A stretch of 64,000 nt of DNA, from assembly GCF_003254575.1 (NCBI RefSeq), contig NZ_QJUA01000016.1, positions 45,454 to 109,453 on the forward strand, read 5' to 3'. The translations under genes and the position numbers were made by a program. Shown piece by piece: positions 37,494 to 47,301 of this stretch (positions are counted from its first letter, which is position 1; each line of letters starts with the position of its first letter). The DNA comes from Mycobacterium kyogaense. GTDB taxonomy: Bacteria > Actinomycetota > Actinomycetes > Mycobacteriales > Mycobacteriaceae. A model generated the notes under the pieces. The model saw only the letters and a list, made by a program, of their open reading frames with translations. It made no database searches and was not told the DNA's origin.

Positions 37494-37554
37494 GCGACCA
37501 GACGCGAACTCGAGTGTTCTGCCCGGCGTGTCGCGCGAGTTCGCGTCTGGTCGC
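37494..37554. repeat. 19-bp perfect inverted repeat in a divergent intergenic region
   Basis: GCGACCAGACGCGAACTCG (37494-37512) is the exact reverse complement of 37536-37554, with a 23-base loop. It lies between two genes transcribed away from each other, so a terminator role is unlikely. It resembles dispersed intergenic palindromes of mycobacteria and actinobacteria, but that is from memory. Confidence 0.75.
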
Positions 37555-37572
37555 GCGAGGGAACGTGGGCAC

Positions 37573-37578
37573 TAACCT
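37573..37578 (+). promoter_or_regulatory. -10 element of the M24 peptidase gene, leaderless pattern
   Basis: TAACCT is followed by 7 bases and ATG 37586; no Shine-Dalgarno stands in between. Confidence 0.5.
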
Positions 37579-37585
37579 GGTGGGC

Positions 37586-38713
37586 ATGAGCGCACAGTCC
37601 CGATTCGGCACCGACGTGTACGCCCACCGCCTGCAGGCCGCGGCCCGCGCCGCGGCCGACGCGGGACTTGCCGGTCTGGTCATCACCCCCGGCTACGACC
37701 TGCGCTACCTGGTGGGCTCGCAGGCGCAGACGTTCGAGCGGCTGACCGCGCTGGTGCTCCCGGCCGACGGCACGCCGACGATCGTGGTGCCCCGCATGGA
37801 GCTGGCCTCGCTGAAGGAGTCGGCGGTGCCCGACCTCGACGTGACCGTGCGTGACTGGGTCGACGGCGATGATCCTTACGCTCTGGTCGCCGATGCGCTG
37901 GGCGGTGCCCCGGTGAGCGTGGCAGTGACCGACGCGATGCCCGCGCTGCACCTGCTACCGCTGGCCGGAGTGCTCGGCGCGGTGCCGGTGCTCGCCACCG
38001 ACGTGCTGCGCACGCTGCGCATGGTCAAGGACCCGGCCGAGATCGACGCGCTGCGCAAGGCCGGAGCCGCGATCGACCGGGTGCATGCGCGGGTGCCCGA
38101 ATTCCTCACCCCCGGCCGCACCGAGGCAGACGTCGCCGCTGACATCGCCGAAGCCATTGTGGCTGAAGGACATTCAGAGGTGGCCTTCATCATCGTCGGT
38201 TCCGGACCGCATGGGGCCGATCCCCACCACGAATGCTCGGACCGCGCACTGCAGGCCGGTGACATCGTGGTCGTCGACATCGGCGGCCCGTACGAACCCG
38301 GCTACAACTCCGACTCCACTCGCACGTACAGCATCGGCGAACCCGACCCGGAAGTGGCTCGCCGCTATGGGGTGCTCCAGCGGGCCCAGCAGGCCGCGGT
38401 GGCAGCCGTGCGTCCCGGTGTCACCGCCGAACAGGTCGACGCCGCGGCGCGCGACGTGCTGGCCGCCGAGGGACTCGCCGAGTACTTCGTGCACCGCACC
38501 GGACACGGCATCGGATTGTCGGTGCACGAGGAGCCTTACATCGTCGCCGGCAACGACCTGCCGCTGCAGGAGGGCATGGCCTTCTCCGTCGAGCCGGGCG
38601 TCTACTTCCCCGGGCAGTGGGGGGCGCGCATCGAGGACATCGTGATCGTCACCGCCGACGGCTCGGAGTCGGTGAACAACCAGCCCCACGACCTGGTCGT
38701 GGTGCCGGTGTGA
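37586..38713 (+). CDS. pepE: M24 family aminopeptidase/Xaa-Pro dipeptidase (PepE-like, Rv2089c)
   Basis: 375 residues. The N-terminal creatinase-like domain (residues 1-150) is followed by the pita-bread metal-binding fold. Metal ligands: Asp in [20 protein letters not shown] (two), His in [16 protein letters not shown], Glu in SVEPGVY and Glu in RIEDIVIV. It cleaves Xaa-Pro dipeptides. Start ATG 37586 is 7 bases after TAACCT. Confidence 0.9.
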   Translation: MSAQSRFGTDVYAHRLQAAARAAADAGLAGLVITPGYDLRYLVGSQAQTFERLTALVLPADGTPTIVVPRMELASLKESAVPDLDVTVRDWVDGDDPYALVADALGGAPVSVAVTDAMPALHLLPLAGVLGAVPVLATDVLRTLRMVKDPAEIDALRKAGAAIDRVHARVPEFLTPGRTEADVAADIAEAIVAEGHSEVAFIIVGSGPHGADPHHECSDRALQAGDIVVVDIGGPYEPGYNSDSTRTYSIGEPDPEVARRYGVLQRAQQAAVAAVRPGVTAEQVDAAARDVLAAEGLAEYFVHRTGHGIGLSVHEEPYIVAGNDLPLQEGMAFSVEPGVYFPGQWGARIEDIVIVTADGSESVNNQPHDLVVVPV

Positions 38714-38717
38714 CCGG

Positions 38718-39131
38718 CTAGCTCTCGCCCCGGTCCAGCAGACCCGACGAGCCGAGCACCCGCTCCACCCGCACCTCGATCACGACCCGCTTGGGGTTCG
38801 GTCGCGGCGTCCGATAGCGCTGCGCATACCGCCGTTCGGCGTCGCGCACCTTGTCTTCCTCGGTGTGGACGGTGGAGGAGCCCTCCAGCGAGAGCCAGCG
38901 TGCACCGTCGACCTGGCTGAGCACCGCGACGCCGCGCTGGTCGGCGTTGACGGCCTTCTGCGAGCCGCCGGTGGTGATCACGCGCGCGATGTGGGTGGCC
39001 GGGTCGAACGTGAACCCGACGGCGACCACGTGGGGAGAATTGTCCGACCGCAGCGTCGTGAGCATCGCCAGATGCCGCTCCGTCAGGAATGCGATCGCAT
39101 CGGTGGTCAGCCGCGTGGTTGCCTTGCCCAT
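38718..39131 (-). CDS. F420H2-dependent biliverdin reductase (Rv2074-like)
   Basis: 137 residues, split beta-barrel of the flavin/deazaflavin oxidoreductase family. High similarity by eye to Rv2074 ([46 protein letters not shown]), which reduces biliverdin with F420H2. ATG 39131 is preferred; GGAG lies close upstream and a TAGCGT hexamer (39145-39140) ends 8 bases before it. Divergent from the SDR gene with a 35-base spacer. Confidence 0.88.
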   Translation of the reverse strand: MGKATTRLTTDAIAFLTERHLAMLTTLRSDNSPHVVAVGFTFDPATHIARVITTGGSQKAVNADQRGVAVLSQVDGARWLSLEGSSTVHTEEDKVRDAERRYAQRYRTPRPNPKRVVIEVRVERVLGSSGLLDRGES

Positions 39132-39139
39132 CGGGCTCC

Positions 39140-39145
39140 ACGCTA
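39140..39145 (-). promoter_or_regulatory. -10 element of the biliverdin reductase gene
   Basis: On the minus strand TAGCGT is followed by 8 bases and ATG 39131. It stands back to back with the SDR promoter. Confidence 0.4.
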
Positions 39146-39153
39146 GCGCAGGA

Positions 39154-39159
39154 CATAAT
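39154..39159 (+). promoter_or_regulatory. -10 element of the SDR gene, leaderless pattern
   Basis: CATAAT (5 of 6 matches to TATAAT) is followed by 7 bases and ATG 39167, with no Shine-Dalgarno. Only 8 bases separate it from the opposite-strand element at 39140-39145, so the two promoters compete for space. Confidence 0.45.
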
Positions 39160-39166
39160 CGCAGCC

Positions 39167-39928
39167 ATGAAAGACACGGCTCAGACGGCCGACACCGACC
39201 TGGTCGTGGTGTTCGGAGGCCGCAGCGAGATCGGCATCGAGGTGGCGCGCCGGCTGGCCAGCGGTGCCACGGTGGTGCTGGCGGCACGCCGACCCGACGA
39301 TCTCATCGCCCAGACCACGGCGCTGCACGACGCGGGCGCCCGCGAGGTGCACACGGTCGCCTTCGACGCCGACGACCTGGGCTCCCACGCCAGCGTCGTC
39401 GCCGACATCGTGGCGCGCCACGGCGCGATCGGCACCGCGGTGCTGGCCTTCGGCATTCTCGGCGACCAGGCACTGGCCGAGCGGGATGCCGCCCATGCGG
39501 CCGCGATCGTGCACACCGATTACGTCGCGCAGGTCAGCCTCCTGACGGTGCTCGCCGAGACGATGCGGTCCGCCGGGCGCGGGACGCTGATCGCGTTCTC
39601 GTCGGTGGCCGGGGTGCGGGCGCGGCGGGCGAACTACGTCTACGGGTCGGCCAAGGCCGGTCTGGATGCCTTCTGCAGCGGGTTGACCGACGCCCTGCAC
39701 GGCACCGGCGTGCGGCTGCTGCTGGTGCGGCCGGGCTTCGTGGTCGGCCGGATGACCGAAGGCATGACGCCCGCGCCGCTGTCCAGCACGCCCGGGCACG
39801 TCGCGGACGCCACTGTGGCCGCGCTGCGGCGCGGACGCAGCGTGGTGTGGGTGCCGGTCGCCCTGGTCGGTCTGGCGGCAGCGTTTCGCGTCACGCCGCG
39901 CCCGGTGTGGCGGAGGTTGCCGAGGTGA
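39167..39928 (+). CDS. Short-chain dehydrogenase/reductase (Rv2073c-like)
   Basis: 253 residues. Rossmann motif [18 protein letters not shown] (variant of TGxxxGxG) and catalytic FSSVAG (Ser) with YVYGSAKAG (Tyr-x-x-x-Lys). The C-terminus has a hydrophobic, Arg-rich tail ([15 protein letters not shown]) that may touch the membrane, as in the decaprenyl-ribose DprE2-like group. Substrate unknown. Located as Rv2073c between the biliverdin reductase and cobL. Confidence 0.85.
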   Translation: MKDTAQTADTDLVVVFGGRSEIGIEVARRLASGATVVLAARRPDDLIAQTTALHDAGAREVHTVAFDADDLGSHASVVADIVARHGAIGTAVLAFGILGDQALAERDAAHAAAIVHTDYVAQVSLLTVLAETMRSAGRGTLIAFSSVAGVRARRANYVYGSAKAGLDAFCSGLTDALHGTGVRLLLVRPGFVVGRMTEGMTPAPLSSTPGHVADATVAALRRGRSVVWVPVALVGLAAAFRVTPRPVWRRLPR

Positions 39929-39957
39929 TGAGCGCTCGCGAGACGAACGGACACGCC

Positions 39958-41145
39958 ATGATCGTCGTCGTCGGGATCGGCGCCGACGGGATGGCCGGCC
40001 TTGCCCCGCCTGCGCGCACCGAATTGGCGAGGGCCACAGTGATTTACGGATCGCAGCGTCAACTCGCTCTGCTCGACGACAGCGTGCGGGCGGTGCGGCG
40101 GCCGTGGCCGAGTCCGCTGTTACCCGCGATCGACACGCTGCTCGACGGCGCGGACGCCGATGTCCACGTGATCGCCAGCGGTGACCCGCTGCTGCACGGC
40201 ATCGGCAGCACGCTGATCCGCGCGTACGGGGCAGACCGGGTCGCGGTCCTGCCGCACGTGTCGTCGGTGACGCTGGCGTGCTCACGGCTCGGGTGGGCGG
40301 TGCAGGACACCGAGGTGATCAGCCTGGTCACCGCGGACACGGTCAGTGCCATCAGGCGTGGCGGACAGGCCGTGGTGCTGTCGAGGGATCGCGCCAGCCC
40401 CGTCGAGTTGGCGCGGCTGTTGACCGCAACGGGCCGTGGGGATTCCGAGGTGACGATCCTCGAACAGCTCGGCGGGCCACGGGAGCTGCGCCGCTCGTCG
40501 ACGGCACGGGAGTGGGTCGCGCGCCCGCCGGGCGACGTCGACGACCTCAACGTCGTCGCGGTGCGATACCTCCCTGACGATCGCCGCTCCGGTGCGCTAC
40601 CCGACGATCTGTTCGACCACGACGGGCAGCTCACCAAGCAGGGGATGCGGGCGGTCACCCTGACCGCGCTGGCGCCGCGCCCGGGGGAGTTGCTCTGGGA
40701 CGTCGGTGCCGGATCGGGCAGCGTCGCGATCGAATGGTGCCTGACCGGATCCGGTTGTCGCGCCATTGCTTTCGAACGCGACAGCGAACGGCGCCGCCGG
40801 ATCGCCGACAACGCGCGGACATTCGGCGTGGCCATCGACATCCGCGGCAGCGCACCGGCCGAGCTGACGGACGCACCCACGCCCGCGGCGATCTTCGTCG
40901 GCGGCGGAGTCACGAACCCCGGCCTGCTGCAGGCCTGCTGGGAGCGGCTGCCCGCCGGTGGTCGGCTCGTCGCCAACGTGGTCACGGCGGAGTCGGAAGC
41001 CGTTCTCGTCCAGTGGTATTCACAACACGGGGGAGAGCTGGCGAAGTTTCAGCACTACCGCGGCGAGCCGGTCGGTGCGTTCACCGGGTGGCGGCCCGCG
41101 ATGCCGGTCATGCAGTGGTCGGTGACCAAGCCTGATACGACCTGA
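39958..41145 (+). CDS. cobL: CobL, precorrin-6Y C5,15-methyltransferase (decarboxylating)
   Basis: 395 residues from ATG 39958; GTG 39925 and ATG 39928, overlapping the SDR stop, are alternatives that add 10-11 unconserved residues. The N-terminal tetrapyrrole methylase domain (VVVGIGADGM; VIASGDPLLHGIGSTL) methylates C5, and the C-terminal Rossmann domain (LLWDVGAGSGSVAIEW) methylates C15 and decarboxylates. Part of the aerobic cobalamin pathway. It converges on the phosphotransferase gene with a 38-base overlap. Confidence 0.92.
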   Translation: MIVVVGIGADGMAGLAPPARTELARATVIYGSQRQLALLDDSVRAVRRPWPSPLLPAIDTLLDGADADVHVIASGDPLLHGIGSTLIRAYGADRVAVLPHVSSVTLACSRLGWAVQDTEVISLVTADTVSAIRRGGQAVVLSRDRASPVELARLLTATGRGDSEVTILEQLGGPRELRRSSTAREWVARPPGDVDDLNVVAVRYLPDDRRSGALPDDLFDHDGQLTKQGMRAVTLTALAPRPGELLWDVGAGSGSVAIEWCLTGSGCRAIAFERDSERRRRIADNARTFGVAIDIRGSAPAELTDAPTPAAIFVGGGVTNPGLLQACWERLPAGGRLVANVVTAESEAVLVQWYSQHGGELAKFQHYRGEPVGAFTGWRPAMPVMQWSVTKPDTT

Positions 41146-42187
41146 TCAACTCGATCGTGCCGAGTTCACGCACCGCCCGGCAGCCCCGGCTCAGCATGGC
41201 CAGGATCATCTCGTCCCCGCGGTCGGTGGATGCCGAGAACGCGAACCCCAGCGCCGTCAGGAACGGAGCCTGCAGAGCTCCGAGACGGTAGTCCTGCCAA
41301 CAGGTGTCGAGGTCGTAGTCGGTGACGCCGTACCCCGACACCGCGGCGTGGTAGCGCTGCACGAGGTCCCGTTCGACCGTGGCGCGGGTCTCGGGCGCCA
41401 AGCTGGTCGCGGTGAAGTAGGCGAGGTCGCGGGCCGGCAGTCCGAGCCCGATGGTCTGCCAGTCCACGACGGTGACCCGCGTGCGCTGCGGGTCGAACAG
41501 CAGATTGTCCAGCCGGAAGTCGCCGTGCAGCAGTGAGAACCGGTCTGCCTCGGCCGACAGCCACGGTGTCACCAGGTTCATCGACGTCGTCAGGGTCTCG
41601 CGATCGGCATCGCTGATCCGCGCGCCGAGGCGGTCGAGGGTGATGGTGGCCGCCATCGCCGACACCTCGCCCATACCGGCGGCCGCGGCTTCGTCGCCAG
41701 GCTTGGGCATGATGATCGAGGTCAACTCGTACCAGCGCGCCTGACACCAGCTGGGGCCGTGCAGGCCGGCCAGCGCGTCGACGGCCAGCGCCGCCTCGTC
41801 CGGCGTACAGCCCGCGAGCTGATCGCCCTGTTCGGCCGGCGCCATGTCGGCCAGCACGAGTACGAAATCCATTCCATCGGAGGAGATGTCGCTGTGCACA
41901 CAGGCCGGCACCGGCACGGCGACCTCGGCGCTGACCGCGGCGTAGAACTCGACTTCCGACTTGTATCCCAGCGCCACCCGTTCGCGCACCGCGTCGTCCT
42001 GGGCGGGCAACTTCACCGCGAACGTCGCGGGCAGGCTCGTCGCGCCGGCGTAGGTCACGCTCACCCGGTAGGTGGCGCCGGTCTGCCCCGTGCCGATCGG
42101 GGTCACGTCGGCATCGGTGACGGCAGCGCCCAGCGCCGAGCTCAACCAGGCGGCGGTGATGTCGGCCGGCGTGCGGGGAATGGTCAT
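41108..42187 (-). CDS. Phosphotransferase (APH/ecdysteroid kinase-like) family protein
   Basis: 359 residues, kinase-like fold. Catalytic loop LLHGDFRLDNLLFD (HGD, Asn) and metal-binding VVDWQ. Similar actinobacterial proteins are annotated as aminoglycoside phosphotransferase-like, but substrates are generally unknown and resistance should not be inferred. GGAGGG precedes ATG 42187. It is downstream of cobIJ on the same strand, 14 bases after its stop, and occupies the place where M. tuberculosis has cobM/cobK and other genes. Confidence 0.8.
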   Translation of the reverse strand: MTIPRTPADITAAWLSSALGAAVTDADVTPIGTGQTGATYRVSVTYAGATSLPATFAVKLPAQDDAVRERVALGYKSEVEFYAAVSAEVAVPVPACVHSDISSDGMDFVLVLADMAPAEQGDQLAGCTPDEAALAVDALAGLHGPSWCQARWYELTSIIMPKPGDEAAAAGMGEVSAMAATITLDRLGARISDADRETLTTSMNLVTPWLSAEADRFSLLHGDFRLDNLLFDPQRTRVTVVDWQTIGLGLPARDLAYFTATSLAPETRATVERDLVQRYHAAVSGYGVTDYDLDTCWQDYRLGALQAPFLTALGFAFSASTDRGDEMILAMLSRGCRAVRELGTIELIRSYQAWSPTTA

Positions 42188-42201
42188 GGCTGCGCCCTCC
42201 G

Positions 42202-43716
42202 TCACTGCTGCGGGTAGTACCGCGGCGTGAACACCCGATCGGGGTTCGGCTCCGCCGAATACCACTGCGTCTGCGACGATCCCACGATCAGCAGGCACCG
42301 CATGTCGACGTCGGCGGGATCGAGGTCGGCCAGGCGTACCACGCGCACCGACTCTGTCGGTCCGGCGACGTCGCGACCGATCACGACCGGCGTGCCGGCA
42401 TCGCGATGGGCCAACAGGAGGTCGCGCATCGCACCCACCTGCCAGGTCCGCGTCTTCGACGCCGGGTTGTAGATCGCCAGCACCATGTCGGCGCGCGCGG
42501 CCGCGTCCAGCCGCGCCGCGATGATCTCCCACGGCTTGAGGCGATCCGACAGCGAGATCACGGCGTAGTCGTGCCCGAGCGGGGCTCCCACCCGACTGGC
42601 CACCGCCTGCGCGGCCGTCATCGCCGGGATCACCCGGACGTCCACGCCGGGCCACTGTTTGGCTTCTTCGAGCACCGCTGTCGCCATCGCGAACACCCCC
42701 GGGTCTCCGGAGGACACCACAGCCACGGCGTGGCCCTGCTCGGCCAGTGAACAGGCGAGGCGGGCGCGGGCCGGTTCGTCGGTGTTGTCGCTCGGGTGCC
42801 GGCGCTGGCCCTCGCGTACCCCGACGCGGTCCAGGTAGGGCCCGTAACCGATGAGGTCGGTGGCCGCGGCGAGCTCGCGGCGACTCTGCGGGGTCATCCA
42901 GGCTGTACCGCCGGGACCGAGCCCGACGACGGTGACCGATCCGGTGGCCGTCTCAGAGGTGGCGTCGGTGGCCGAACCCGGGGCGTCCGGGTCCTGCATC
43001 GGCCCCGGCAGCATGGTCAGCGCGAAATAGGGCACCGAGTCGTCCTCGACATCGGCGGCGGGCAACACCCGCTGGCGCGAGGTGCTGGCCCGTTCCACGT
43101 AGTAGGTGTCCTGCAGCCGACCGGCGGCCGAGAGTGCTTGCCGCACAGCAGGATAGGAGCGGCCGAGTTTCATGATGATGGCTGCGTCGGTGTCGGCGAG
43201 GCGGCGTTCGAGCTCGGCGGGCGCCATGGTGCCCGGAAGGATGGTCAGCACCTGATCGCCCTGGACCAGCGGCGTGGACACCGCTGCCGACGCCGCGCTC
43301 ACCGACGTCACCCCGGGCACGATCACGGCGTCGAAGCGCTGCGTCAGCCGGGTGTGCATGTGCATGTACGAGCTGTAGAACAGCGGGTCGCCCTCGGCCA
43401 GCAGCGCGACGTCCCGCCCGGCGTCGAGGTGCGCCGCGATACGGGCGGCCGCCTCGCGGTAGAAGTCCTCCATCGCCCCCGCATAGCCCCCGGGATGTTC
43501 GGAGGTCTCGGTGGTGACCGGGTAGACCAGATGTTCCTCGATCTGATCGGCGCGCAGGTAGGGCTCGGCGATGCCGCGCGCGATGCTACGGCCGTGCCGG
43601 GCGCTGTGGTAGGCCACCACGTCGGCCTCGCCGATCACCCGGGCTGCCTTGACCGTCACCAGTTCGGGGTCGCCCGGTCCCAGGCCGACCCCCCACAGCG
43701 TGCCGCGTTCGCTCAT
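42202..43716 (-). CDS. cobIJ: CobIJ fusion: precorrin-2 C20- and precorrin-3B C17-methyltransferase
   Basis: 504 residues with two tetrapyrrole methylase domains: CobI (about 1-240, GVGLGPGDPELVTVKA, LAEGDPLFYSS) and CobJ (about 255-504, VVGLGPGGTAWMTP, SSGDPGVFAMA). The fusion is the usual mycobacterial state. ATG 43716 lies 7 bases after the cobH stop; an upstream start at 43743 would overlap cobH by 20 bases. Works in the aerobic cobalamin pathway. Confidence 0.94.
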   Translation of the reverse strand: MSERGTLWGVGLGPGDPELVTVKAARVIGEADVVAYHSARHGRSIARGIAEPYLRADQIEEHLVYPVTTETSEHPGGYAGAMEDFYREAAARIAAHLDAGRDVALLAEGDPLFYSSYMHMHTRLTQRFDAVIVPGVTSVSAASAAVSTPLVQGDQVLTILPGTMAPAELERRLADTDAAIIMKLGRSYPAVRQALSAAGRLQDTYYVERASTSRQRVLPAADVEDDSVPYFALTMLPGPMQDPDAPGSATDATSETATGSVTVVGLGPGGTAWMTPQSRRELAAATDLIGYGPYLDRVGVREGQRRHPSDNTDEPARARLACSLAEQGHAVAVVSSGDPGVFAMATAVLEEAKQWPGVDVRVIPAMTAAQAVASRVGAPLGHDYAVISLSDRLKPWEIIAARLDAAARADMVLAIYNPASKTRTWQVGAMRDLLLAHRDAGTPVVIGRDVAGPTESVRVVRLADLDPADVDMRCLLIVGSSQTQWYSAEPNPDRVFTPRYYPQQ

Positions 43717-43723
43717 CGTTCGC

Positions 43724-44350
43724 TCATTCGATGGTTGTCGCAATCGCGTTGACGGCGGCGGCGGCCATCGCGCTGCCGCCGCGCCGGCCGGTGACCACCA
43801 GATAGGACATGCCGCGCGGGTCGTCGATGAGTTCCTGCTTGGACTGCGCGGACCCGACGAAGCCCACCGGGCCGCCGAGTACCGCTGCCGGCGGCGCGAC
43901 CCCGCCGTCGACGAGCTCGAGAAGTCGGAACAGGGCCGTCGGGGCGTTGCCGATCGCCATCACGGCGCCGGGCAGCCGGTCGGCCCACAGGTCGACCGCC
44001 GCCGCGGAGCGGGTGGTGGCGTGCTGGGCTGCGAATGCCGGTGCCCGCTCGTCGGCGACGAGGGAGACCACCTCGTTGTCGGCGGGGAGCCGCGAGCGGG
44101 TGATTCCGGCGGCGACCATCGACGAGTCGCACAGGATCGGGGCACCGGAGGCCAGCGCCTCGTAGGCCCGGACGACGACGTCGGGGGTGTAGGCGACATG
44201 CTCTGGCACGTCGGTCTGGCCGCAGGTGTGGATCAACCGGACCACGACCCGGGCGACGTCGGCGGGGAACCCGGACAGGTCGGACTCGGCACGGATCGTC
44301 GCGAACGACTGCCGGTAGATCTCCCCGGCATCGCGGATGTAGTCGAGCAC
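43724..44350 (-). CDS. cobH: CobH, precorrin-8X methylmutase
   Basis: 208 residues, complete. The conserved His stands in [11 protein letters not shown] (about residue 41) and the [13 protein letters not shown] and [14 protein letters not shown] motifs match the family. It moves a methyl group from C11 to C12 to form hydrogenobyrinate. GTG start at 44350, ten bases after the cobG stop; cobG-cobH-cobIJ run as one minus-strand operon. Confidence 0.95.
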   Translation of the reverse strand: MLDYIRDAGEIYRQSFATIRAESDLSGFPADVARVVVRLIHTCGQTDVPEHVAYTPDVVVRAYEALASGAPILCDSSMVAAGITRSRLPADNEVVSLVADERAPAFAAQHATTRSAAAVDLWADRLPGAVMAIGNAPTALFRLLELVDGGVAPPAAVLGGPVGFVGSAQSKQELIDDPRGMSYLVVTGRRGGSAMAAAAVNAIATTIE

Positions 44351-44359
44351 CCGATCACC

Positions 44360-45496
44360 CTACGGGTGGGCCCGCCGCGGTTGGTAGCCATCTCCGGTGG
44401 CGATCAGCACGTCCGCGTCCGGGGGGCTGCCGCACGCCCGGTCGCAGCCGACGAAGTGCCGGTGACGTGGCGCTGCGTCGTCGAGTGCTGCGGAGTCGGT
44501 GAGCGCAGCCGCGGCGTCGGCGCGCACGTCGGCCACTGCGTGTGCGCAGCCCGGCCGGCCCGTGCAGGCCGACACGGACAGCCACGGCGACGCCTCGTCG
44601 AACACGAATCCCAGGGGTGCCAGCACGCGCAGCGCCGCGTCGGCCACCCCGTCGTCGAGGTCGGCGATCAGCACCGATCGCCAGGGCGTGATCACCAGGG
44701 GCGCCTGCACCGCGGCCAGGTAGCGGGCCAGCTCGGCGTCGAGCACACCCAGCGGCACGGCCGCGCCGAGAGTGATCCGGCCGTCGTCCTGGGTGAGCCA
44801 GCCGACCGGGGGACGGGTTCGCGCCGGCCATGTCCGGCCGGGCGGCGCCGTCGCGCCGAACCCGTCCACAACGACCTCGGGTGTCGCCAATTCCTTGATC
44901 CGCCAGGCTTTTCCCCGCACCGAGACGAACCGGCGGGCAATGGCCAGCAGCGTGTCGACCGCGTCGGCTGCGGGCACCCGGACCCCGGTGTCGGTGCCGG
45001 ACAGCACAACCGCAACGGTGTCCGGGCTGACGGCACAGCCGGCGACGTCGGCGCCGAGGCCGGCGATGTCGCCGCGACCGTCGTCGATACCGAACAGGAA
45101 GCGCCCCGGCAGATCGGTCAGTGTCGGGTCCTGCTGCAGCGCGACATCGAGCGCGTGCACCATCGCGCGGACGTCGAGCAGACCGCCCTGGCGCCCCGAC
45201 AGCGGCGACGCCACGATGTTGCGGATCTTCTCGCGGTCCGGCGACGGCAGCAGACCGGCTTCGGTGAGTCGACGCCCGAGTTCCGCCACGTCGCGGATAC
45301 CGCGGATCTGCACGTTGCCCCGGGAGGTGAGCTCCAGCGCCGGTGCGGCGAGATCGAGAGCGGCGGTGGCGATGGCCTCCATCTGCTCTGCGGTCAGCAT
45401 TCCCGCCGGCAGCCGAACGCGGGCCAGGTCGCCGTCGGCGGCCCGGTGCGTCTGGAGCGCGCCGGGACAGGCGTCGGTGTCCCGGCTTCTGGCCAT
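44360..45496 (-). CDS. cobG: CobG, precorrin-3B synthase
   Basis: 378 residues, nitrite/sulfite reductase-like repeats with Cys ligands for a 4Fe-4S cluster (SACTGRPGCAHA; FVGCDRACG). It is the monooxygenase of the aerobic pathway, so its presence assigns the cobalamin route to the aerobic type. First gene of the cobG-cobH-cobIJ operon. Confidence 0.92.
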   Translation of the reverse strand: MARSRDTDACPGALQTHRAADGDLARVRLPAGMLTAEQMEAIATAALDLAAPALELTSRGNVQIRGIRDVAELGRRLTEAGLLPSPDREKIRNIVASPLSGRQGGLLDVRAMVHALDVALQQDPTLTDLPGRFLFGIDDGRGDIAGLGADVAGCAVSPDTVAVVLSGTDTGVRVPAADAVDTLLAIARRFVSVRGKAWRIKELATPEVVVDGFGATAPPGRTWPARTRPPVGWLTQDDGRITLGAAVPLGVLDAELARYLAAVQAPLVITPWRSVLIADLDDGVADAALRVLAPLGFVFDEASPWLSVSACTGRPGCAHAVADVRADAAAALTDSAALDDAAPRHRHFVGCDRACGSPPDADVLIATGDGYQPRRAHP

Positions 45497-45531
45497 CCGA
45501 CCACGGTACGCGGGCGGCCCTGGCGCCGTTC

Positions 45532-46446
45532 TCAGCTGACCAGCCGCACCGGCACGACGATGTCGGAGTATGTCGATGCGTCACCGGCGATCACCCGGCT
45601 GCGCTGCCCGTGGACGTCGACGGGAACGTCACCGGCCAGCGTCACCCGCGTCAGGCGGCGGAACTGGTCGTCGTAGTCCGCGATCGCGTAGTGCTGAGTG
45701 GCACGATTGTCCCACACGGCCAGATCGCCGAGCTCCCAGTTCCATCGCACCGTGTGCTCCAGCTTGGTGATGCGCGTCTGCAACAGGTCGAACAGGGCCG
45801 CCGACTCGGTGCGTCCGAGGCCGACGAAGCCCTTGACGAAGTTGCCCAGCAGCAGCACCCGCCGCCCCGTCTCGGGGTGGATCCGCACCACCGGGTGTTC
45901 GGTCTCGTAGTAGTCCGAGACGAATTCTTCGCGGTACTGACGTTCGGTGTCGGCCAGCGCTTCTCGCCGGCCGTCGATGTCCTTGGCGTAGTCGTAGGTG
46001 TTGGTGTGAACAGCCCACAGGTTCTCGGCCAGCGCGCGCAGCGGCTCCGGGAGCCGGTCGTAGGCGGCTTCCGTCGACGCCCACGTGGTGCTCCCGCCGT
46101 AGGGCGGCAGCGTGACGGCACGCAGGATCGACGCCTTCGGGATCCGATCGACGAACGTGACGTCGGTGTGCCAGCTGTTGGCCTTGTCGTAGCGGGAGTC
46201 GATCGGCAGCACCTTCGTCCCGCGCGAGGTCACCGTCGGGTGCGCGATCGTCGGGGTGCCCAGCGACCGCGCGAAGGCCAGCTGACCCTCGTCGTCGAGA
46301 TCGTGCTGGCCCCGGAAGAAGATCACCTTGTGTTCGAGCAGAGCGTCGTTGATCTGCGCTGCGGTGGCGGCATCGATACCGCGGGCCAGATCGACACCCT
46401 CGATGCGCGCGCCGATCACGGCACCCAGCTTGACCACTCGAACCAT
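45532..46446 (-). CDS. TauD/AtsK-type Fe(II)/2-oxoglutarate-dependent dioxygenase (Rv3406-like)
   Basis: 304 residues. Iron facial triad H-x-D (SWHTDVTF) and distal His (TQHYAIADY), plus an Arg for 2-oxoglutarate near the C-terminus ([13 protein letters not shown]). By eye most similar to Rv3406/AtsK, an alkyl sulfatase that frees sulfate. AGGAGG precedes ATG 46446. Divergent from the Opu transporter over 186 bases, with no visible strong promoter motif. Confidence 0.87.
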   Translation of the reverse strand: MVRVVKLGAVIGARIEGVDLARGIDAATAAQINDALLEHKVIFFRGQHDLDDEGQLAFARSLGTPTIAHPTVTSRGTKVLPIDSRYDKANSWHTDVTFVDRIPKASILRAVTLPPYGGSTTWASTEAAYDRLPEPLRALAENLWAVHTNTYDYAKDIDGRREALADTERQYREEFVSDYYETEHPVVRIHPETGRRVLLLGNFVKGFVGLGRTESAALFDLLQTRITKLEHTVRWNWELGDLAVWDNRATQHYAIADYDDQFRRLTRVTLAGDVPVDVHGQRSRVIAGDASTYSDIVVPVRLVS

Positions 46447-46632
46447 CGACTGCCTCCTCGTGACGTTCTCGCGCGACTGTCCTCTGCGAGAGGGACGCCC
46501 GCCCAGCCTTAGGTTCACCGAGAGTCGAACCCGTGCCGTTTCGCGCGGGTGAAGATCGGGTAACGCAGCACGACCGGAGCGCATCGAGTCAGCAAAGGCG
46601 CACGAAATCGAGGGGGCTGTGGGAGTGACGCG

Positions 46633-47301
46633 GTGACCTCGAATTCCACCTCGAATTCAACGGTGTGGGGGTATGTCTCCACCCACTACGAACAGTTGCT
46701 GTTCGACTCGTATCAGCACGTCAGTGCCGTCGTGCAGAGCGTGCTGATCGCGACGGTCATCGGCGTGGTCATCGGGGTGCTGACCTACCGCAACACGCTG
46801 GCGGCAAACCTCGCGACGACGACGTCGAGCGTGATCCTGACCGTTCCGGCGTTCGCTCTGCTCGGTCTCCTTATCCCGCTGTTCGGGCTCGGGGTGATTC
46901 CCAGCGTCGCGGCTCTGGTGCTGTATTCGCTGCTGCCGATCATCCGCAACACGATCGTCGGGCTGAACTCCGTCGATCCCGCGCTGACCGATGCGGCGCG
47001 GGGCATCGGGATGAGCCGGCTGGGCACGCTGACGCGCGTGGAGCTACGGCTCGTCTGGCCGGCGATCCTGTCGGCGATGCGGTTGAGCACGCAGATGTCG
47101 ATGGGAGTGCTCGCGATCGCGGCCTACGTCAAGGGGCCCGGTCTGGGCAACCTGATCTTCGCCGGGCTGGCGCGGGTGGGCAGTCCCACCGCGTTGCCGA
47201 TGGCGTTGACCGCGACGCTGCTGATCGTCATCCTCGCCCTCGCGCTCGACGCCATCCTGGTTCTCGTCGGGCGCTTGACCACATCGAAAGGTGTTCGATG
47301 A
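46633..47301 (+). CDS. Opu-type osmolyte ABC transporter permease 1
   Basis: 222 residues with about 5 TM segments and the inner-membrane EAA-like motif ([19 protein letters not shown]). First of a four-gene operon with start-stop overlaps (ATGA, GTGA, ATGA). Proteins of this family import glycine betaine, choline or carnitine. GTG start at 46633 with GGGAG close upstream. Confidence 0.88.
   Translation: MTSNSTSNSTVWGYVSTHYEQLLFDSYQHVSAVVQSVLIATVIGVVIGVLTYRNTLAANLATTTSSVILTVPAFALLGLLIPLFGLGVIPSVAALVLYSLLPIIRNTIVGLNSVDPALTDAARGIGMSRLGTLTRVELRLVWPAILSAMRLSTQMSMGVLAIAAYVKGPGLGNLIFAGLARVGSPTALPMALTATLLIVILALALDAILVLVGRLTTSKGVR

Noticed and set aside
41108..42187. Aminoglycoside resistance gene
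   Set aside because: The kinase fold is shared by many non-resistance enzymes and the locus is core metabolism.
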